NCBI GenBank assembly: GCA_019634975.1
Contig: JAHCAI010000008.1
Span: 110,656-174,655 of the forward strand
Source: Burkholderiales bacterium
GTDB lineage: Bacteria > Pseudomonadota > Gammaproteobacteria > Burkholderiales > SG8-41
Direction: 5' to 3'
DNA: 64,000 bases
Shown: positions 8,266 to 18,394 of the stretch, one piece after another
Position numbering within the stretch: position 1 is the stretch's first letter
Layout: every line of letters starts with the position of its first letter
Program-made: the position numbers and the translations under genes
Notes under the pieces: model-generated
Databases searched by the model: none
Told to the model about the DNA's origin: nothing
Seen by the model: the letters and a program-made list of their open reading frames with translations, nothing else

Positions 8266-9318
8266 TTACCAGCCTGCGATGAGTTCGGCACCGGGCTTGG
8301 CCTCGCCGCGTTCGACGCGGCGCACCAGGTCATTCATTTTCGCGTGCAGCGGTGCCGGCACGCCGATGAACTGGCCGCGCTCGGCGACATAGCCGTTGAT
8401 GAAATCGGTCTCGGTGCGACGCCCCTTGAACATGTCCTGCGCCATCGAGGGACGCTGCTCGTCGGAACGCTTTTTCGCGCCTTCGCGCAGGATGTCCTCG
8501 ATGCCGGCAAGCGCATCCTTGTTGCCCTCGCCCGCCAGCGCCAGCATCTCCGGCTCCATGCCGAGCATCCGCTCCAGGGAGTAGCCCAGTGCCTGGCCGA
8601 CGCGCACGGCCTGCGAACCCAGGCGGATCGACACCCAACGCGGGCCATCGGCGGCGTCGCGCTGGTTGCCCGACAGTCCCGTCGCCGCGCACAGCCCGTT
8701 GCGCATCGAGTTGATGACCAGCTTGGACCAGCGCTCGCCCCACAGATTGGTGGTGACCTTGGCGCTGTCGGCGGAGCGCAGCAGTGCCGCGATCTCCTCC
8801 GCCCGCGGCGTGACGCGGCCGTGAGGCTCGCCGACGCGGAACACGGTGTGCTTGTCGCCGCCCAGCGGCACGGTGCGCTTGATGCGGCCCGGCGCATACA
8901 GTTCGGCCGCCACCAGGCTGGCGATGCAGCCCAGCGTCTTGCCCCAGCCGACGATGGCCGCGATGCGTTCCTCGTTGATGCAGTTCTGCAGCGACACGCA
9001 GTAGCCGTCCGGCGCGAGGTAGGGCTTGATCAGGTGGGTGGCCCACTCGGTGTCGTAGGACTTCACGCAGATGAAGGCGATGTCCACCGGGCGTTCCTTG
9101 CAGAAGCGCTGCACCTCGGTGATGTGGAGGGCGTTGACCTTGATCGTGTGCTCCTCCTGCGGCGTCAGGCCCGACAGGTGCAGGCCCTTTTCGCGCATGG
9201 TTTCGACATGCTCGGGCCAGGGATCGATCAGCGTGACGTCATGTCCGGCGCGGGTCATGTGGCCACCTGCAATGCCGCCGATGGCGCCGGCGCCGACTAC
9301 TACGATGCGTTTATCCAA
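8266..9318 (-). CDS. Ketopantoate reductase-like (PanE/ApbA) dehydrogenase
   Basis: This 350-residue protein has an N-terminal NAD(P)-binding motif GAGAIGG (residues 9-15) and the C-terminal ApbA helical domain with WSKLVINSMRNGL, which contains the conserved Lys and Asn. It starts with TTG at 9318, supported by GGAG seven bases upstream (CTGGAGAATTTCC). PanE reduces 2-dehydropantoate, but ApbA homologs inside catabolic operons often reduce other 2-keto acids. Here it follows an isocitrate/isopropylmalate-type dehydrogenase and precedes a Bug receptor. A keto-acid reductase role in the same pathway is likely, with unknown substrate. Confidence 0.85.
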   Translation of the reverse strand: MDKRIVVVGAGAIGGIAGGHMTRAGHDVTLIDPWPEHVETMREKGLHLSGLTPQEEHTIKVNALHITEVQRFCKERPVDIAFICVKSYDTEWATHLIKPYLAPDGYCVSLQNCINEERIAAIVGWGKTLGCIASLVAAELYAPGRIKRTVPLGGDKHTVFRVGEPHGRVTPRAEEIAALLRSADSAKVTTNLWGERWSKLVINSMRNGLCAATGLSGNQRDAADGPRWVSIRLGSQAVRVGQALGYSLERMLGMEPEMLALAGEGNKDALAGIEDILREGAKKRSDEQRPSMAQDMFKGRRTETDFINGYVAERGQFIGVPAPLHAKMNDLVRRVERGEAKPGAELIAGW

Positions 9319-9360
9319 GGAAATTCTCCAGAAAGCAGATCAGAATCAGATTCAAAAACA

Positions 9361-9480
9361 GCCACAGAGGTCACAGAGAACACAGAGAACTTCAAAAACC
9401 ACACATTGCCGGGGTGTGATACTTTCATAAGTATTTGTTTTTATTATATTTTTTATGCTTTCTCTGTGCCCTCTGCGGCC
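9361..9480. repeat. CACAGAG-arm palindromic element, copy 3
   Basis: The left arm is GCCACAGAGGTCACAGAGAA and the right arm has TTTCTCTGTGCCCTCTGCGG. Unlike copies 1 and 2, the middle lacks the AACAGGAT pair and instead carries copy A of the AT-rich motif. It sits between two co-directional genes. Confidence 0.75.
9427..9457 (+). repeat. AT-rich dispersed motif, copy A
   Basis: ATAAGTATTTGTTTTTATT followed by ATATTTTTT is one of the two best matches to the consensus. It is non-coding and lies inside a CACAGAG element. Confidence 0.75.
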
Positions 9481-9495
9481 AAAGGGTTTCTGCCT

Positions 9496-10542
9496 TTACA
9501 GCTTCGCGACGATCGCGTCCGTGAAGGCGCGGGTGCCGGCGGTGCCGCCGAGGTCGCGGGTGACGTGTTTTTTCTCGGCCAGCACCTTCGTCAGCGCGGC
9601 GTCGATGCGGCCCGCCGCGTCGTTCTCGCCGATGTGGCGCAGCATCAGCACGCCGGAGAGGATCACCGCCATCGGATTGGCGATGTCCTTGCCGGCGATG
9701 TCCGGCGCCGAGCCGTGCACCGCCTCGAACATCGCGCATTTCTCGCCGACGTTGGCGCCGGGCGCGACACCGAGACCGCCGACGAGGCCCGCGGCGAGAT
9801 CGGAGACGATGTCGCCAAAGAGGTTGGCGAGCAGCAGGCCGTCGAAGGACTCGGGCTTGATCACCAGTTCCATGCACAGCGCGTCGATCACGCGGGCGTC
9901 ACACTCGATGTCCGGATATTCCCTTGCGACATCCTGCCCCGCTTTCAGGAACAGGCCGTCGGTCATTTTCATGACATTGGCCTTGTGGCCGATGGTCATC
10001 TTCCTGCGGCCGGTCTTTTTCAGGTATTCGAAGCCGTAGCGCGCGGTGCGCTCTGTGGCGCCGCGGGTGATGCGCTTGATGGCTTCCGCCGTGTCATCGT
10101 CGATCATGCGCTCATTGCCGACGTAAAGGTCCTCGCTGTTTTCGCGAAAGATCACCAGGTCGACGTTGTCGTAGCGCGAAGCGACGCCGGGATAGTTCTT
10201 CACCGGGCGCACGTTGACGTAGAGGCCGAGTTCCTTGCGCAGCGCGATGGCGATGCTGGGATAGTCGGCGCGCCACTCCTTGCCGCCGCGCATGCGCTCG
10301 ATGTAGATGCGGTAATTGCCGCCGAAGGGCGTCTGGGTGGGCCCCTTCAGCGCGAGGCCGTTGCGCTCGATCGACTCCAGCACGCTGGCTGGCAGCGGCG
10401 TGCCGAGTTCCTTCTCGGCGCGCAGGCCGACCAGCACTTCCTCGAATTCCACCTTCGCGCCCGATGCCTTGATGATGGCGCAGGCCGAACCCACGACTTC
10501 CGGGCCGATGCCGTCACCCGGTACCACAGTTACCTTTTTCAA
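9496..10542 (-). CDS. Isocitrate/isopropylmalate-family NAD-dependent dehydrogenase
   Basis: This 348-residue protein is a beta-decarboxylating dehydrogenase. It begins KKVTVVPGDGIGPEV, has RENSEDLYVGNE in the substrate/Mg region, and carries the family signature NLFGDIVSDLAAGLVGG with GSAPDIAGKDIANP near the C-terminus. The family oxidises and decarboxylates 2-hydroxyacids such as isocitrate, isopropylmalate, tartrate or homoisocitrate. Residues such as YERMRGG-like IYIERMRGGKE resemble the NAD-isocitrate dehydrogenase branch more than LeuB. Together with the LeuC/LeuD-type genes it would complete an isomerise-then-decarboxylate sequence. The substrate is unproven. Confidence 0.88.
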   Translation of the reverse strand: MKKVTVVPGDGIGPEVVGSACAIIKASGAKVEFEEVLVGLRAEKELGTPLPASVLESIERNGLALKGPTQTPFGGNYRIYIERMRGGKEWRADYPSIAIALRKELGLYVNVRPVKNYPGVASRYDNVDLVIFRENSEDLYVGNERMIDDDTAEAIKRITRGATERTARYGFEYLKKTGRRKMTIGHKANVMKMTDGLFLKAGQDVAREYPDIECDARVIDALCMELVIKPESFDGLLLANLFGDIVSDLAAGLVGGLGVAPGANVGEKCAMFEAVHGSAPDIAGKDIANPMAVILSGVLMLRHIGENDAAGRIDAALTKVLAEKKHVTRDLGGTAGTRAFTDAIVAKL

Positions 10543-10576
10543 TCCTGATTCTCCGAAACGTCGTTAGAAAAGCGGG

Positions 10577-12091
10577 TCAACTCTCGTCGCCCTTGCTGCC
10601 CATGGCGCGCAGGCGCGGAATGATGAACGGCAGCAGCACCGAGATGGCGGACATCGCCAGCAAGGTCACGGTGATCACGCTGCCGTAGAAAATCTTCAGG
10701 TCGCCGCCGGAAATGGTCATCGCCTGGCGGAAGGACTGCTCCATCATGCCGCCCAGCACCAGCGACAGCACCAGCGGCGCCACCGGTATGTCGACCTTGT
10801 CGAAGATGTAGCCGATGACGCCGAAGAGCAGGATCAGCCAGAGATCGACGACGCTGCCGTTGATGGCATAGGCGCCGATCGCGGAAATCGCGACGATCAT
10901 CGGATAGAGGATGCCCTGCGGGATGTAGAGCAGCCGCACGAACAGGCCGATCAGCGGCAGGTTGAGGATGACCAGCATCACGTTGCCGATGTACATGCTG
11001 TTGATCAGCCCCCACACCAGGTCGGGCCTGTTCTGGAACAGCAGGGGACCGGGCTGCACGCCGTACATGATGAAGGCGCCGAGCATCACCGCAGTGGCGC
11101 CGCCGCCGGGAATGCCCAGGGTCAGCAGCGGTACCAGCGCGCCGGCGGTGTCGGAATTGTTCGCCGCCTCCGGCCCCGCCACGCCCTCGATTGCGCCATG
11201 CCCGAATTCCTCGGGATGCTTGGACATGCGCTTTTCGGTGGTGTAGGACATGATCGATGCAATGGTGCCGCCCGCACCCGGCAGCACGCCGACGACGAAA
11301 CCGATGACACCGCCGCGCCAGATCGGCCCGATCGACCTCCTCCATTCCTCGCGCGTCAGCCACAGCTTGCCCCGGATTTTCATCGCCTCGGCCGAGGTGC
11401 CGCGGAAAATCCCCTCCAGCCCGCGCAGCACTTCCGCCATGGCAAACAGGCCGACCACGACCACCACGAAACCGACGCCGTCCTGGAATTCCGGGATGCC
11501 CATCGTGAAGCGCGCCTGACCGCTCTGCAGGTCGATGCCGATGGTGGCGATCATCAGTCCGAGGATGGTCGCGATCACGCCTTTTGCCGGCGACTTCCCC
11601 GTCAGCGTCGATACCGCGGTCATCGCGAACAGCATCAGCGTGAAATACTCGGCTGGCCCGAACTTCAGCGCCATCGAGGTCAGCGGCACCGCGAACAGCG
11701 TCAGCCCGATCACGCCGATGGTGCCGGCGATGAACGAGCCGATTGCAGACACCGCAAGCGCGGCTCCGGCCCTGCCCTTCTTCGCCATCTCGTAACCGTC
11801 GATGGATGTCATCACCGAAGCTGCTTCACCGGGCGTGCGGATCAGGATCGCCGTGGTCGAGCCGCCGTACTTGGCGCCGTAATAGATGCCGGCCATCATG
11901 ATCAGCGCCGACGTCGGATTCATGCCGTAGGTGATCGGGATCAGCAGCGCGATGCCGGCCGAGGGCCCGATGCCCGGCAGCACGCCGATGATGGTGCCCA
12001 TGAACACGCCGAGGAAGGTGTACCACAGGTTGATCGGCTGGGTCGCAACCGCGAAACCGTTGAGGATATGGGTCAGGGTTTCCATGGACAC
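10577..12091 (-). CDS. tctA: Tripartite tricarboxylate transporter, large permease TctA
   Basis: This 504-residue integral membrane protein is a TctA-type permease. It shows the family blocks GVLPGIGPSAGIALLIPITY, YYGAKYGGSTTAILI and GIPGGGATAVMLGA, spread over about twelve hydrophobic segments. It follows tctB by 1 bp and precedes the dehydrogenase by 34 bp, so these form one transcription unit. TctA forms the transmembrane path for carboxylates delivered by a Bug/TctC protein and driven by an ion gradient. No TctC is adjacent, but two Bug genes lie downstream in the same direction. Confidence 0.95.
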   Translation of the reverse strand: MSMETLTHILNGFAVATQPINLWYTFLGVFMGTIIGVLPGIGPSAGIALLIPITYGMNPTSALIMMAGIYYGAKYGGSTTAILIRTPGEAASVMTSIDGYEMAKKGRAGAALAVSAIGSFIAGTIGVIGLTLFAVPLTSMALKFGPAEYFTLMLFAMTAVSTLTGKSPAKGVIATILGLMIATIGIDLQSGQARFTMGIPEFQDGVGFVVVVVGLFAMAEVLRGLEGIFRGTSAEAMKIRGKLWLTREEWRRSIGPIWRGGVIGFVVGVLPGAGGTIASIMSYTTEKRMSKHPEEFGHGAIEGVAGPEAANNSDTAGALVPLLTLGIPGGGATAVMLGAFIMYGVQPGPLLFQNRPDLVWGLINSMYIGNVMLVILNLPLIGLFVRLLYIPQGILYPMIVAISAIGAYAINGSVVDLWLILLFGVIGYIFDKVDIPVAPLVLSLVLGGMMEQSFRQAMTISGGDLKIFYGSVITVTLLAMSAISVLLPFIIPRLRAMGSKGDES

Positions 12092-12092
12092 C

Positions 12093-12560
12093 TCAGAACG
12101 GGATGATGCCGCGCGCGAGATTCACGCCGAGCAGCTTGGTGAAGGCCGAGTAGCTGATTGCGACAAACAGGACGCAGCTCAGCCCGTTCATCAGGTGGCG
12201 GCCGCGGTTGAAATATCCCGTCAGCCCCAGCAGATAGATGAGTGTCGCCAGCATGTAGCCGAGCGGCTCGAACAGCACCACGTAGAGGGCCGTCCATGCG
12301 ACCACGGCCACCACCACCCAGTGATGCGGCTCCCAGGACAGCGCGCCGGAATCCCCCTCCCCGGCCTTCGTTTTCTTGCGATCACGCAGGATCTCGGCCA
12401 GCAGCATGGCCGCGCCCACCAGCAGGCCCACCCCCAGCATCTGCGGGAAAGCCTTGGGACCCAGCGGATCACCGAGTTCCAGGCTCGGGATCTGCGCGGT
12501 TCCCCAGAAATACACGCCCGCAAGCAACAGCACACAGACGAAAATGATGCGGTCTGTCAT
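12093..12560 (-). CDS. tctB: Tripartite tricarboxylate transporter, small subunit TctB
   Basis: This 155-residue protein has the four hydrophobic segments of the TctB family. It starts MTDRIIFVCVLLLAGVYF, with PLGPKAFPQMLG after the first helix, a feature typical of the family. The ATG at 12560 is supported by GGGAGGAG upstream; the longer open frame runs into the divergent promoter region. TctB is the small membrane partner of TctA. It is the first gene of the minus-strand cluster, so the operon promoter should lie just upstream. Confidence 0.92.
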   Translation of the reverse strand: MTDRIIFVCVLLLAGVYFWGTAQIPSLELGDPLGPKAFPQMLGVGLLVGAAMLLAEILRDRKKTKAGEGDSGALSWEPHHWVVVAVVAWTALYVVLFEPLGYMLATLIYLLGLTGYFNRGRHLMNGLSCVLFVAISYSAFTKLLGVNLARGIIPF

Positions 12561-12991
12561 GATGAACAACTCCTCCCGGTGATTGGATGCGGCGGACTGG
12601 CGTTGCCGCGTGATGCCCGTTTTGAAATGGCGCGCTGCGCTCATCGCACGGTTTTCGCAGGCTGAAATCTTAACCGAGAACCCGCGGGCTTGTAAGGATT
12701 TGACGGCATCCCGACCGGATCGTGGAACTCGGCGAGCCGCTTCGTCGGCGGAAGTTTTCGCGCCCGATCGGCCTGTGCGGAATGATCGGCTGCATGCGAG
12801 TTTCAGATCCGGGTAATCCGCATCCCCGGCCCTTGCCATTGCGTGGACACAGCGCTGCGGATTCCTGCAGTGAGCCCATACGGTGCGGCAACGACATTCC
12901 TGTTGACCTCGTCGATGCAGCACTGAACAATGCGCAGCAGGCCCGCATTGAGTCCATCACATAAGTTATTGTTTTTAAAGATTATTTTATA
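12561..12991. other. Divergent intergenic region, tctB / FAD oxidase
   Basis: This stretch of about 430 bp separates the divergently read tctB and FAD-dehydrogenase genes and must hold both promoters. No convincing gene is present; open frames here lack ribosome sites and family resemblance. The plus-strand end becomes abruptly AT-rich (12961-12994). No terminator or operator palindrome is obvious. Confidence 0.6.

Positions 12992-12994
<3 letters not shown>
12961..12994 (+). repeat. AT-rich dispersed motif, copy C (overlaps gene start)
   Basis: ATAAGTTATTGTTTTTAAAG followed by ATTATTTTATAATG matches the dispersed motif. It runs into the ATG at 12992, and TATAAT overlaps that ATG. It may act in expression of the downstream gene, but most other copies are not at promoters. 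Confidence 0.65.
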
Positions 12995-14404
<1,410 letters not shown>

Positions 14405-14410
14405 TCCGGC

Positions 14411-14782
14411 TCAGGCGGCGACAACAAACAGTCCGATTACGCACAGCAGCCCGCCGGTCCACAGCAGCGAACGCAGCGTTGGCTTGTCGTACAGATAAGC
14501 CAGCGTGTAGAGCACGCGACACGCGACGAATGCCACCGCCAGCGCGTCCACCCGCGGCTGAACAGCACCCGCGAGCTGTGCGATGATCACCGCTGCAGCG
14601 AACAGCGGAAATGCCTCGAAGGCATTGAGCTGGGCCCAGTAGGCGCGCTGCTGCCGGGGCGGCAGCCGGTCGGTGCCTGCCCGGGGAGCGGCGTTGTCGT
14701 AGTCACGACGCAGCTTCGATGCGACCGTTGGCCAGAAGGGCAGCAGTCCGGCGACGAGGACCATCCAGTAGGCAGTGGTCAT
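14411..14782 (-). CDS. MAPEG family membrane protein
   Basis: This 123-residue protein with four hydrophobic segments fits the MAPEG superfamily: [20 protein letters not shown] holds the conserved Asn/Glu and [16 protein letters not shown] the Arg/Tyr of the family core. The ATG at 14782 is the first that leaves a MAPEG-like N-terminus ([15 protein letters not shown]), though no strong ribosome site precedes it. Eukaryotic members are glutathione or eicosanoid enzymes; bacterial ones are mostly uncharacterised. It converges with the FAD dehydrogenase gene, ending 7 bp from it. Confidence 0.85.
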   Translation of the reverse strand: MTTAYWMVLVAGLLPFWPTVASKLRRDYDNAAPRAGTDRLPPRQQRAYWAQLNAFEAFPLFAAAVIIAQLAGAVQPRVDALAVAFVACRVLYTLAYLYDKPTLRSLLWTGGLLCVIGLFVVAA

Positions 14783-14827
14783 GGCATTGGGAACCAAATT
14801 GCGGGCTTTGCAGCCCAAAGGTGCATT

Positions 14828-15226
14828 ATGAGCGAAAAAATCGAGAAAACCGACGCCGAGTGGAAAGCGCAGCTGACGCCGCAGCAATTTGAGGTTACGC
14901 GGCGCAAGGGTACGGAACGGGCGTTCACCGGGGAATACTGGGACAACCATGAGGAAGGCGTTTACCGCTGCATCTGCTGCGGCGCCGAGCTTTTCCGCTC
15001 GAAGGAAAAATTCGACTCCGGAACCGGCTGGCCCAGCTTCTGGCAGCCCGCGGTGCCCGAGCATGTGGCCACCGAGGCCGACCACGGCTTTTTCATGACG
15101 CGCACCGAGGTCCTCTGCAGCCGCTGCGACGCCCACCTCGGCCATGTCTTCGAGGATGGCCCGCCGCCGACCGGCCTGCGCTACTGCATCAATTCGGCAT
15201 CGCTGAGGTTCGAGAAGAAGAAGTGA
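14828..15226 (+). CDS. msrB: Peptide-methionine (R)-S-oxide reductase MsrB
   Basis: This 132-residue protein is a complete MsrB. Zinc-binding pairs CICCGAE and [10 protein letters not shown] are present, as are the [10 protein letters not shown] block and the catalytic Cys in [11 protein letters not shown]. It reduces methionine-R-sulfoxide in proteins in the cytosol. The ATG at 14828 follows an AAAGG site. The next gene overlaps its stop by 4 bp (GTGA), so the two are translationally coupled. Confidence 0.96.
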   Translation: MSEKIEKTDAEWKAQLTPQQFEVTRRKGTERAFTGEYWDNHEEGVYRCICCGAELFRSKEKFDSGTGWPSFWQPAVPEHVATEADHGFFMTRTEVLCSRCDAHLGHVFEDGPPPTGLRYCINSASLRFEKKK

Positions 15227-15918
15227 ACCGGGCGGCGCGGCGCGCCCTGGAGCGTGCGGCACAAAGCGTGATTCCGGCTTTCGAGCAGGCGGGCCCCTTT
15301 CCCGGCCAGGAGGTGACGCCTCCGCTGCTCGTCGACGCCCTCCGGCAGTGCCTCGAAATCTGCCAGCAGGCGGATACCGCGGAAGCGGCGCTGCCCGTGG
15401 AGGAGCTCAACGAGCTGGGGACGCAGGCGCTGGAATGCCTGTCCGATCTCGGATTCTGGGCTTTTCAGCTGCAGCTCGACGAAGCGCGCGCATGCATCGA
15501 GGATCTTGCGCTGGACATGGCGCACTGGATCATCATGCGCGGCGGCCGGATTGCCGTGGTGGAACCCCTGGTCAATGCGCTGGCCCGCCAGGCCAATGCA
15601 AGCCGCGAGCCGGCAGTGCTGTCGAAGCTTGCGGAACGGGCGCTCGCGGTGATCGGCAACGCCGCGCCGGTCCTTGCCGACGACCCCGCACAGCGCGAGC
15701 CCTGGCGGACGCTGCATGTCAACTGCGCAATCGTCGCCACCCGTGCCGGTGATCCGGAACGCATGGCCGCGGCCCTTGACCTGCTCGAGGAACACCTGCC
15801 TGCCGACTGCGAGGCCTTCTACCGGGAAGGCCTGCGCGAAACGGCAAGGGACGGCTACAGCGACGCGGTCCGTGAACTCATGCGGTCGCGTTTCGCCAAA
15901 TGGACTGACCGTCGCTAA
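15223..15918 (+). CDS. Uncharacterised helical protein coupled to msrB
   Basis: This 231-residue protein starts with GTG inside the msrB stop (GTGA overlap) and ends 19 bp before yciB. It is almost wholly alpha-helical in character, rich in Ala, Leu and Glu, with no signal peptide and no membrane segment. Cys residues are scattered rather than in a metal motif. No family was recognised with confidence. Position and coupling suggest co-expression with msrB and yciB, but do not give a function. Confidence 0.75.
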   Translation: MNRAARRALERAAQSVIPAFEQAGPFPGQEVTPPLLVDALRQCLEICQQADTAEAALPVEELNELGTQALECLSDLGFWAFQLQLDEARACIEDLALDMAHWIIMRGGRIAVVEPLVNALARQANASREPAVLSKLAERALAVIGNAAPVLADDPAQREPWRTLHVNCAIVATRAGDPERMAAALDLLEEHLPADCEAFYREGLRETARDGYSDAVRELMRSRFAKWTDRR

Positions 15919-15937
15919 GCGAGGATAATCCCTGCCC

Positions 15938-16477
15938 ATGAAATTCCTCTTCGACATTTTCCCGGTCATCCTGTTTTTTGCGGCCTTCAAGGTCTACGAC
16001 ATCTACGTGGCCACTGCGGTCGCCATCGTCGCCACCGCGCTGCAGATCGGCTGGGTCTGGTTCCGGCAGCGCAAGGTCGACAACATGCAATGGACCAGCC
16101 TCGGCCTGATCATGGTCTTCGGCGGCGCGACCCTGCTGCTGCGCGACGAAACCTTCATCAAGTGGAAACCGACGGTGCTCTACTGGCTGTTCGCGGCGGT
16201 GTTGCTGGTTGCAGAGTACGGGTTCCGCAAGAACCTGATCCGCTCGATGATGGAAAAGCAGGTCACCGCCCCCGATCCGGTGTGGCAGAAGCTGCTGTTC
16301 GGCTGGATCGGCTTCTTTGTCGTGATGGGTATACTGAACATCTACGTCGCATACGGTTTTTCGACGGACATCTGGGTCAACTTCAAGCTCTTCGGGGGCA
16401 TCGGCCTGATGATCCTGTTCGTGATCGCCCAGGCCCTGCTGCTGGCGCCGCACATCAAGGAAAAGGAAGCCGATTGA
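15938..16477 (+). CDS. yciB: Inner membrane septation protein A (YciB/IspZ)
   Basis: This 179-residue protein matches YciB. It starts [21 protein letters not shown], contains [19 protein letters not shown] and [10 protein letters not shown], and has about five membrane helices. In E. coli YciB links envelope and division proteins. The order msrB-x-yciB-bolA-parvulin is typical of Burkholderiales. Length equals the family norm. Confidence 0.95.
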   Translation: MKFLFDIFPVILFFAAFKVYDIYVATAVAIVATALQIGWVWFRQRKVDNMQWTSLGLIMVFGGATLLLRDETFIKWKPTVLYWLFAAVLLVAEYGFRKNLIRSMMEKQVTAPDPVWQKLLFGWIGFFVVMGILNIYVAYGFSTDIWVNFKLFGGIGLMILFVIAQALLLAPHIKEKEAD

Positions 16478-16510
16478 GGGCGGCCGCATGAGCAGCGCCG
16501 GGAAAACTGC

Positions 16511-16774
16511 ATGACAATGATCGCCGCAATCCGCGACCGGCTTGCCGCGCTGTCCCCCGAATCGGTGGAGATCCTAGACGAATCCGGAAAGCACATCGGC
16601 CACGAGGGCGCCATGGCAGGCGGCGGGCACTACCAGCTGATCATCGTATCCGCACACTTTGCCGGCAAGCCCGCGCTGGCGCGGCACCGCCTGGTTTACT
16701 CGGCGCTCGCCCCCCTGATGCACAAGGAAATCCACGCGCTGGCCATCAAGGCCTACGCGCCAGACGAAATCTGA
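16511..16774 (+). CDS. BolA family protein
   Basis: This 87-residue protein has the BolA fold signature: EILDESGKHIGH, GGGHYQLIIVS and the helix-turn RHRLVYSALAPLM, ending HALAIKAYAP. The conserved His residues (including H near residue 68) are present. BolA proteins pair with monothiol glutaredoxins in iron-sulfur handling, and some act as regulators. It follows yciB by about 30 bp and precedes the parvulin gene by 19 bp. Confidence 0.92.
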   Translation: MTMIAAIRDRLAALSPESVEILDESGKHIGHEGAMAGGGHYQLIIVSAHFAGKPALARHRLVYSALAPLMHKEIHALAIKAYAPDEI

Positions 16775-16793
16775 CTTACCCACAGGAGCCGTC

Positions 16794-17567
16794 ATGCAGA
16801 AAACCACCGCAGCACGCTTGATGATCGCCATCGTCGCCACACTGGCCGCACCGGTCGCCGGCGCGCAGGTCGCCAAGGTCAACGGCGTCACCATTCCCCA
16901 GGCACGGGCAGACGCGCTGTTGCGCGACGTCACCGCGCAGGGCCGCCAGGACACGCCCGAACTGCGCAAGCTGATCAAGGAGCGCCTGATCGAGAGCGAG
17001 ATCATGACCCAGGAGGCGGTTCGTCTTGGCCTGAACAAGAACCCCGAAATCAGCGCCCAGCTCGAGCTCGCCCGCCAGCAGGTGCTGGTCAATGCCTATG
17101 TCAACGAGATGGCGCGTCGCAACCCGGCCACCGAGGATGCGATGAAAAAGGCGCACGAGCGGTTCAAGGACAGCCCGGCCGCCAACGAATACCGGTCGCG
17201 GCACATCCTCGTCGCATCGGAGGCGGAAGCGAATGCCATCATCAAGCAGATCAATGACGGCGCGGATTTCGCCAAGATCGCCGCTGAGAAGTCACGCGAT
17301 GAGGGCACCAAGGGCAAGGGTGGCGAGCTCGACTGGGCCGCTCCGGCCACCTACGTGCGGCCTTTCGCCGAAGCGCTGGCACGGCTGAAAAAAGGCCAAA
17401 TGACCGCGGCGCCGGTGCAGACCAACTTCGGCTGGCATGTCATCCGCCTCGAGGACATTCGGCCCATGGCCTATGAAACGCTGAAACCCCAGCTGCAGCA
17501 GGTGGTGCAGCGGGAAAACGTGCAGAAGGCTGTTGCCGATCTGCGCGCAAAGGCGAAGGTGGAGTAA
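16794..17567 (+). CDS. Periplasmic parvulin-type peptidyl-prolyl isomerase
   Basis: This 257-residue protein has a signal peptide (residues 1 to about 24, cleaving after VAGAQ), an N-terminal SurA-like helical region, and a rotamase domain (about residues 135-225). Rotamase hallmarks are YRSRHILVASEAEA, GADFAKIAAEKSRDEG, GGELDW and NFGWHVIRLEDI. It probably assists folding of outer-membrane or exported proteins. It ends just before a strong terminator, closing the msrB-yciB-bolA operon. Confidence 0.93.
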   Translation: MQKTTAARLMIAIVATLAAPVAGAQVAKVNGVTIPQARADALLRDVTAQGRQDTPELRKLIKERLIESEIMTQEAVRLGLNKNPEISAQLELARQQVLVNAYVNEMARRNPATEDAMKKAHERFKDSPAANEYRSRHILVASEAEANAIIKQINDGADFAKIAAEKSRDEGTKGKGGELDWAAPATYVRPFAEALARLKKGQMTAAPVQTNFGWHVIRLEDIRPMAYETLKPQLQQVVQRENVQKAVADLRAKAKVE

Positions 17568-17604
17568 GCCCGCCCCCCGGCCCGGGAATCCGCCCGCCCG
17601 CGGC

Positions 17605-17630
17605 AAAACCCGGCAAACGCCGGGTTTTTT
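17605..17630 (+). terminator. Rho-independent terminator
   Basis: An AACCCGGC stem, AAAC loop and GCCGGGTT stem are followed by a T-run, 38 bp after the parvulin stop. It ends the msrB-to-parvulin operon. Confidence 0.92.
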
Positions 17631-17702
17631 GTCAGGACAAGCGCTTGATGCCGTCAGTGCGCGGGACCGGGGCGGATTCTGCGCGCCGGCGGCTCCCCTG
17701 CC

Positions 17703-18383
17703 TCAGCTGCGCACCAGCAGCCAGACCGCCACGGCGCACAAGGCCAGCAGGACGGCGGCAAGGCCGGGGCTGCGCAACCGCGCATCGGCAGGCGCGATGC
17801 CCGGCGGCAGTTGCTTGCGCCCGGTGAACATCGGCTTGACCAGGTTCTCAGACTTCCAGAGCAGGTAATAGAGCACGGCGGCGACATGCACGCCCACCAG
17901 CACCAGCAGCACCTCGAAGTTGTACTTGTGGATGGTCGTCAGCCAGTCGCTGAGATCCTTGCTGACATGCCGGTAGAGCGGACCCTCGTAGAGGATGTCG
18001 TCGTTGGCAAACAGGCCGGTCCCGGCCTGCAGCAGCACGCAGAGCAGGATCAGCAGCACGCTGATGCCGCCGAGGGGATTGTGTCCGGCAAACTTAGCCG
18101 CGGTGCGCGAGGGCAGCGTACGCAGGTAGGCAATGATCGCCGAGGGCCCGTAGAGAAAATCGCCGAAGCGCGCATGGGTGCTGCCGGCAAACCCCCAGAG
18201 CATCCGGAACAGGATCAGGGTCAGCACGGCATAACCCGAATAGAAATGCCAGTCCATCCAGTCCATCTCGGCTGAAAGCCATGAAAACCCCAGCAGCAGC
18301 ACCAGCGCCCAGTGGAATATCCTGACCGCGACATCCCATACCTGCACCGGCTGCCTGCTTCCACCTCCCTGCAACGGCTCCAT
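17703..18383 (-). CDS. Cytochrome b561-type diheme membrane protein
   Basis: This 226-residue protein has four core membrane helices with heme-ligating His in RIFHWALV, FAGHNPLGG and the last helix GVHVAAVLYY; DWHFYSGYAVL and TIHKYNFE supply further His. A fifth hydrophobic segment ends the protein (AAVLLALCAVAVWLLV). The ATG at 18383 has GAGGAG upstream; the longer frame overlaps the previous gene. The family passes electrons between quinol and a periplasmic partner. It is last in the aas/metallophosphoesterase operon, 11 bp after the phosphoesterase. Confidence 0.88.
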   Translation of the reverse strand: MEPLQGGGSRQPVQVWDVAVRIFHWALVLLLGFSWLSAEMDWMDWHFYSGYAVLTLILFRMLWGFAGSTHARFGDFLYGPSAIIAYLRTLPSRTAAKFAGHNPLGGISVLLILLCVLLQAGTGLFANDDILYEGPLYRHVSKDLSDWLTTIHKYNFEVLLVLVGVHVAAVLYYLLWKSENLVKPMFTGRKQLPPGIAPADARLRSPGLAAVLLALCAVAVWLLVRS

Positions 18384-18394
18384 CGCGCTTCTCC

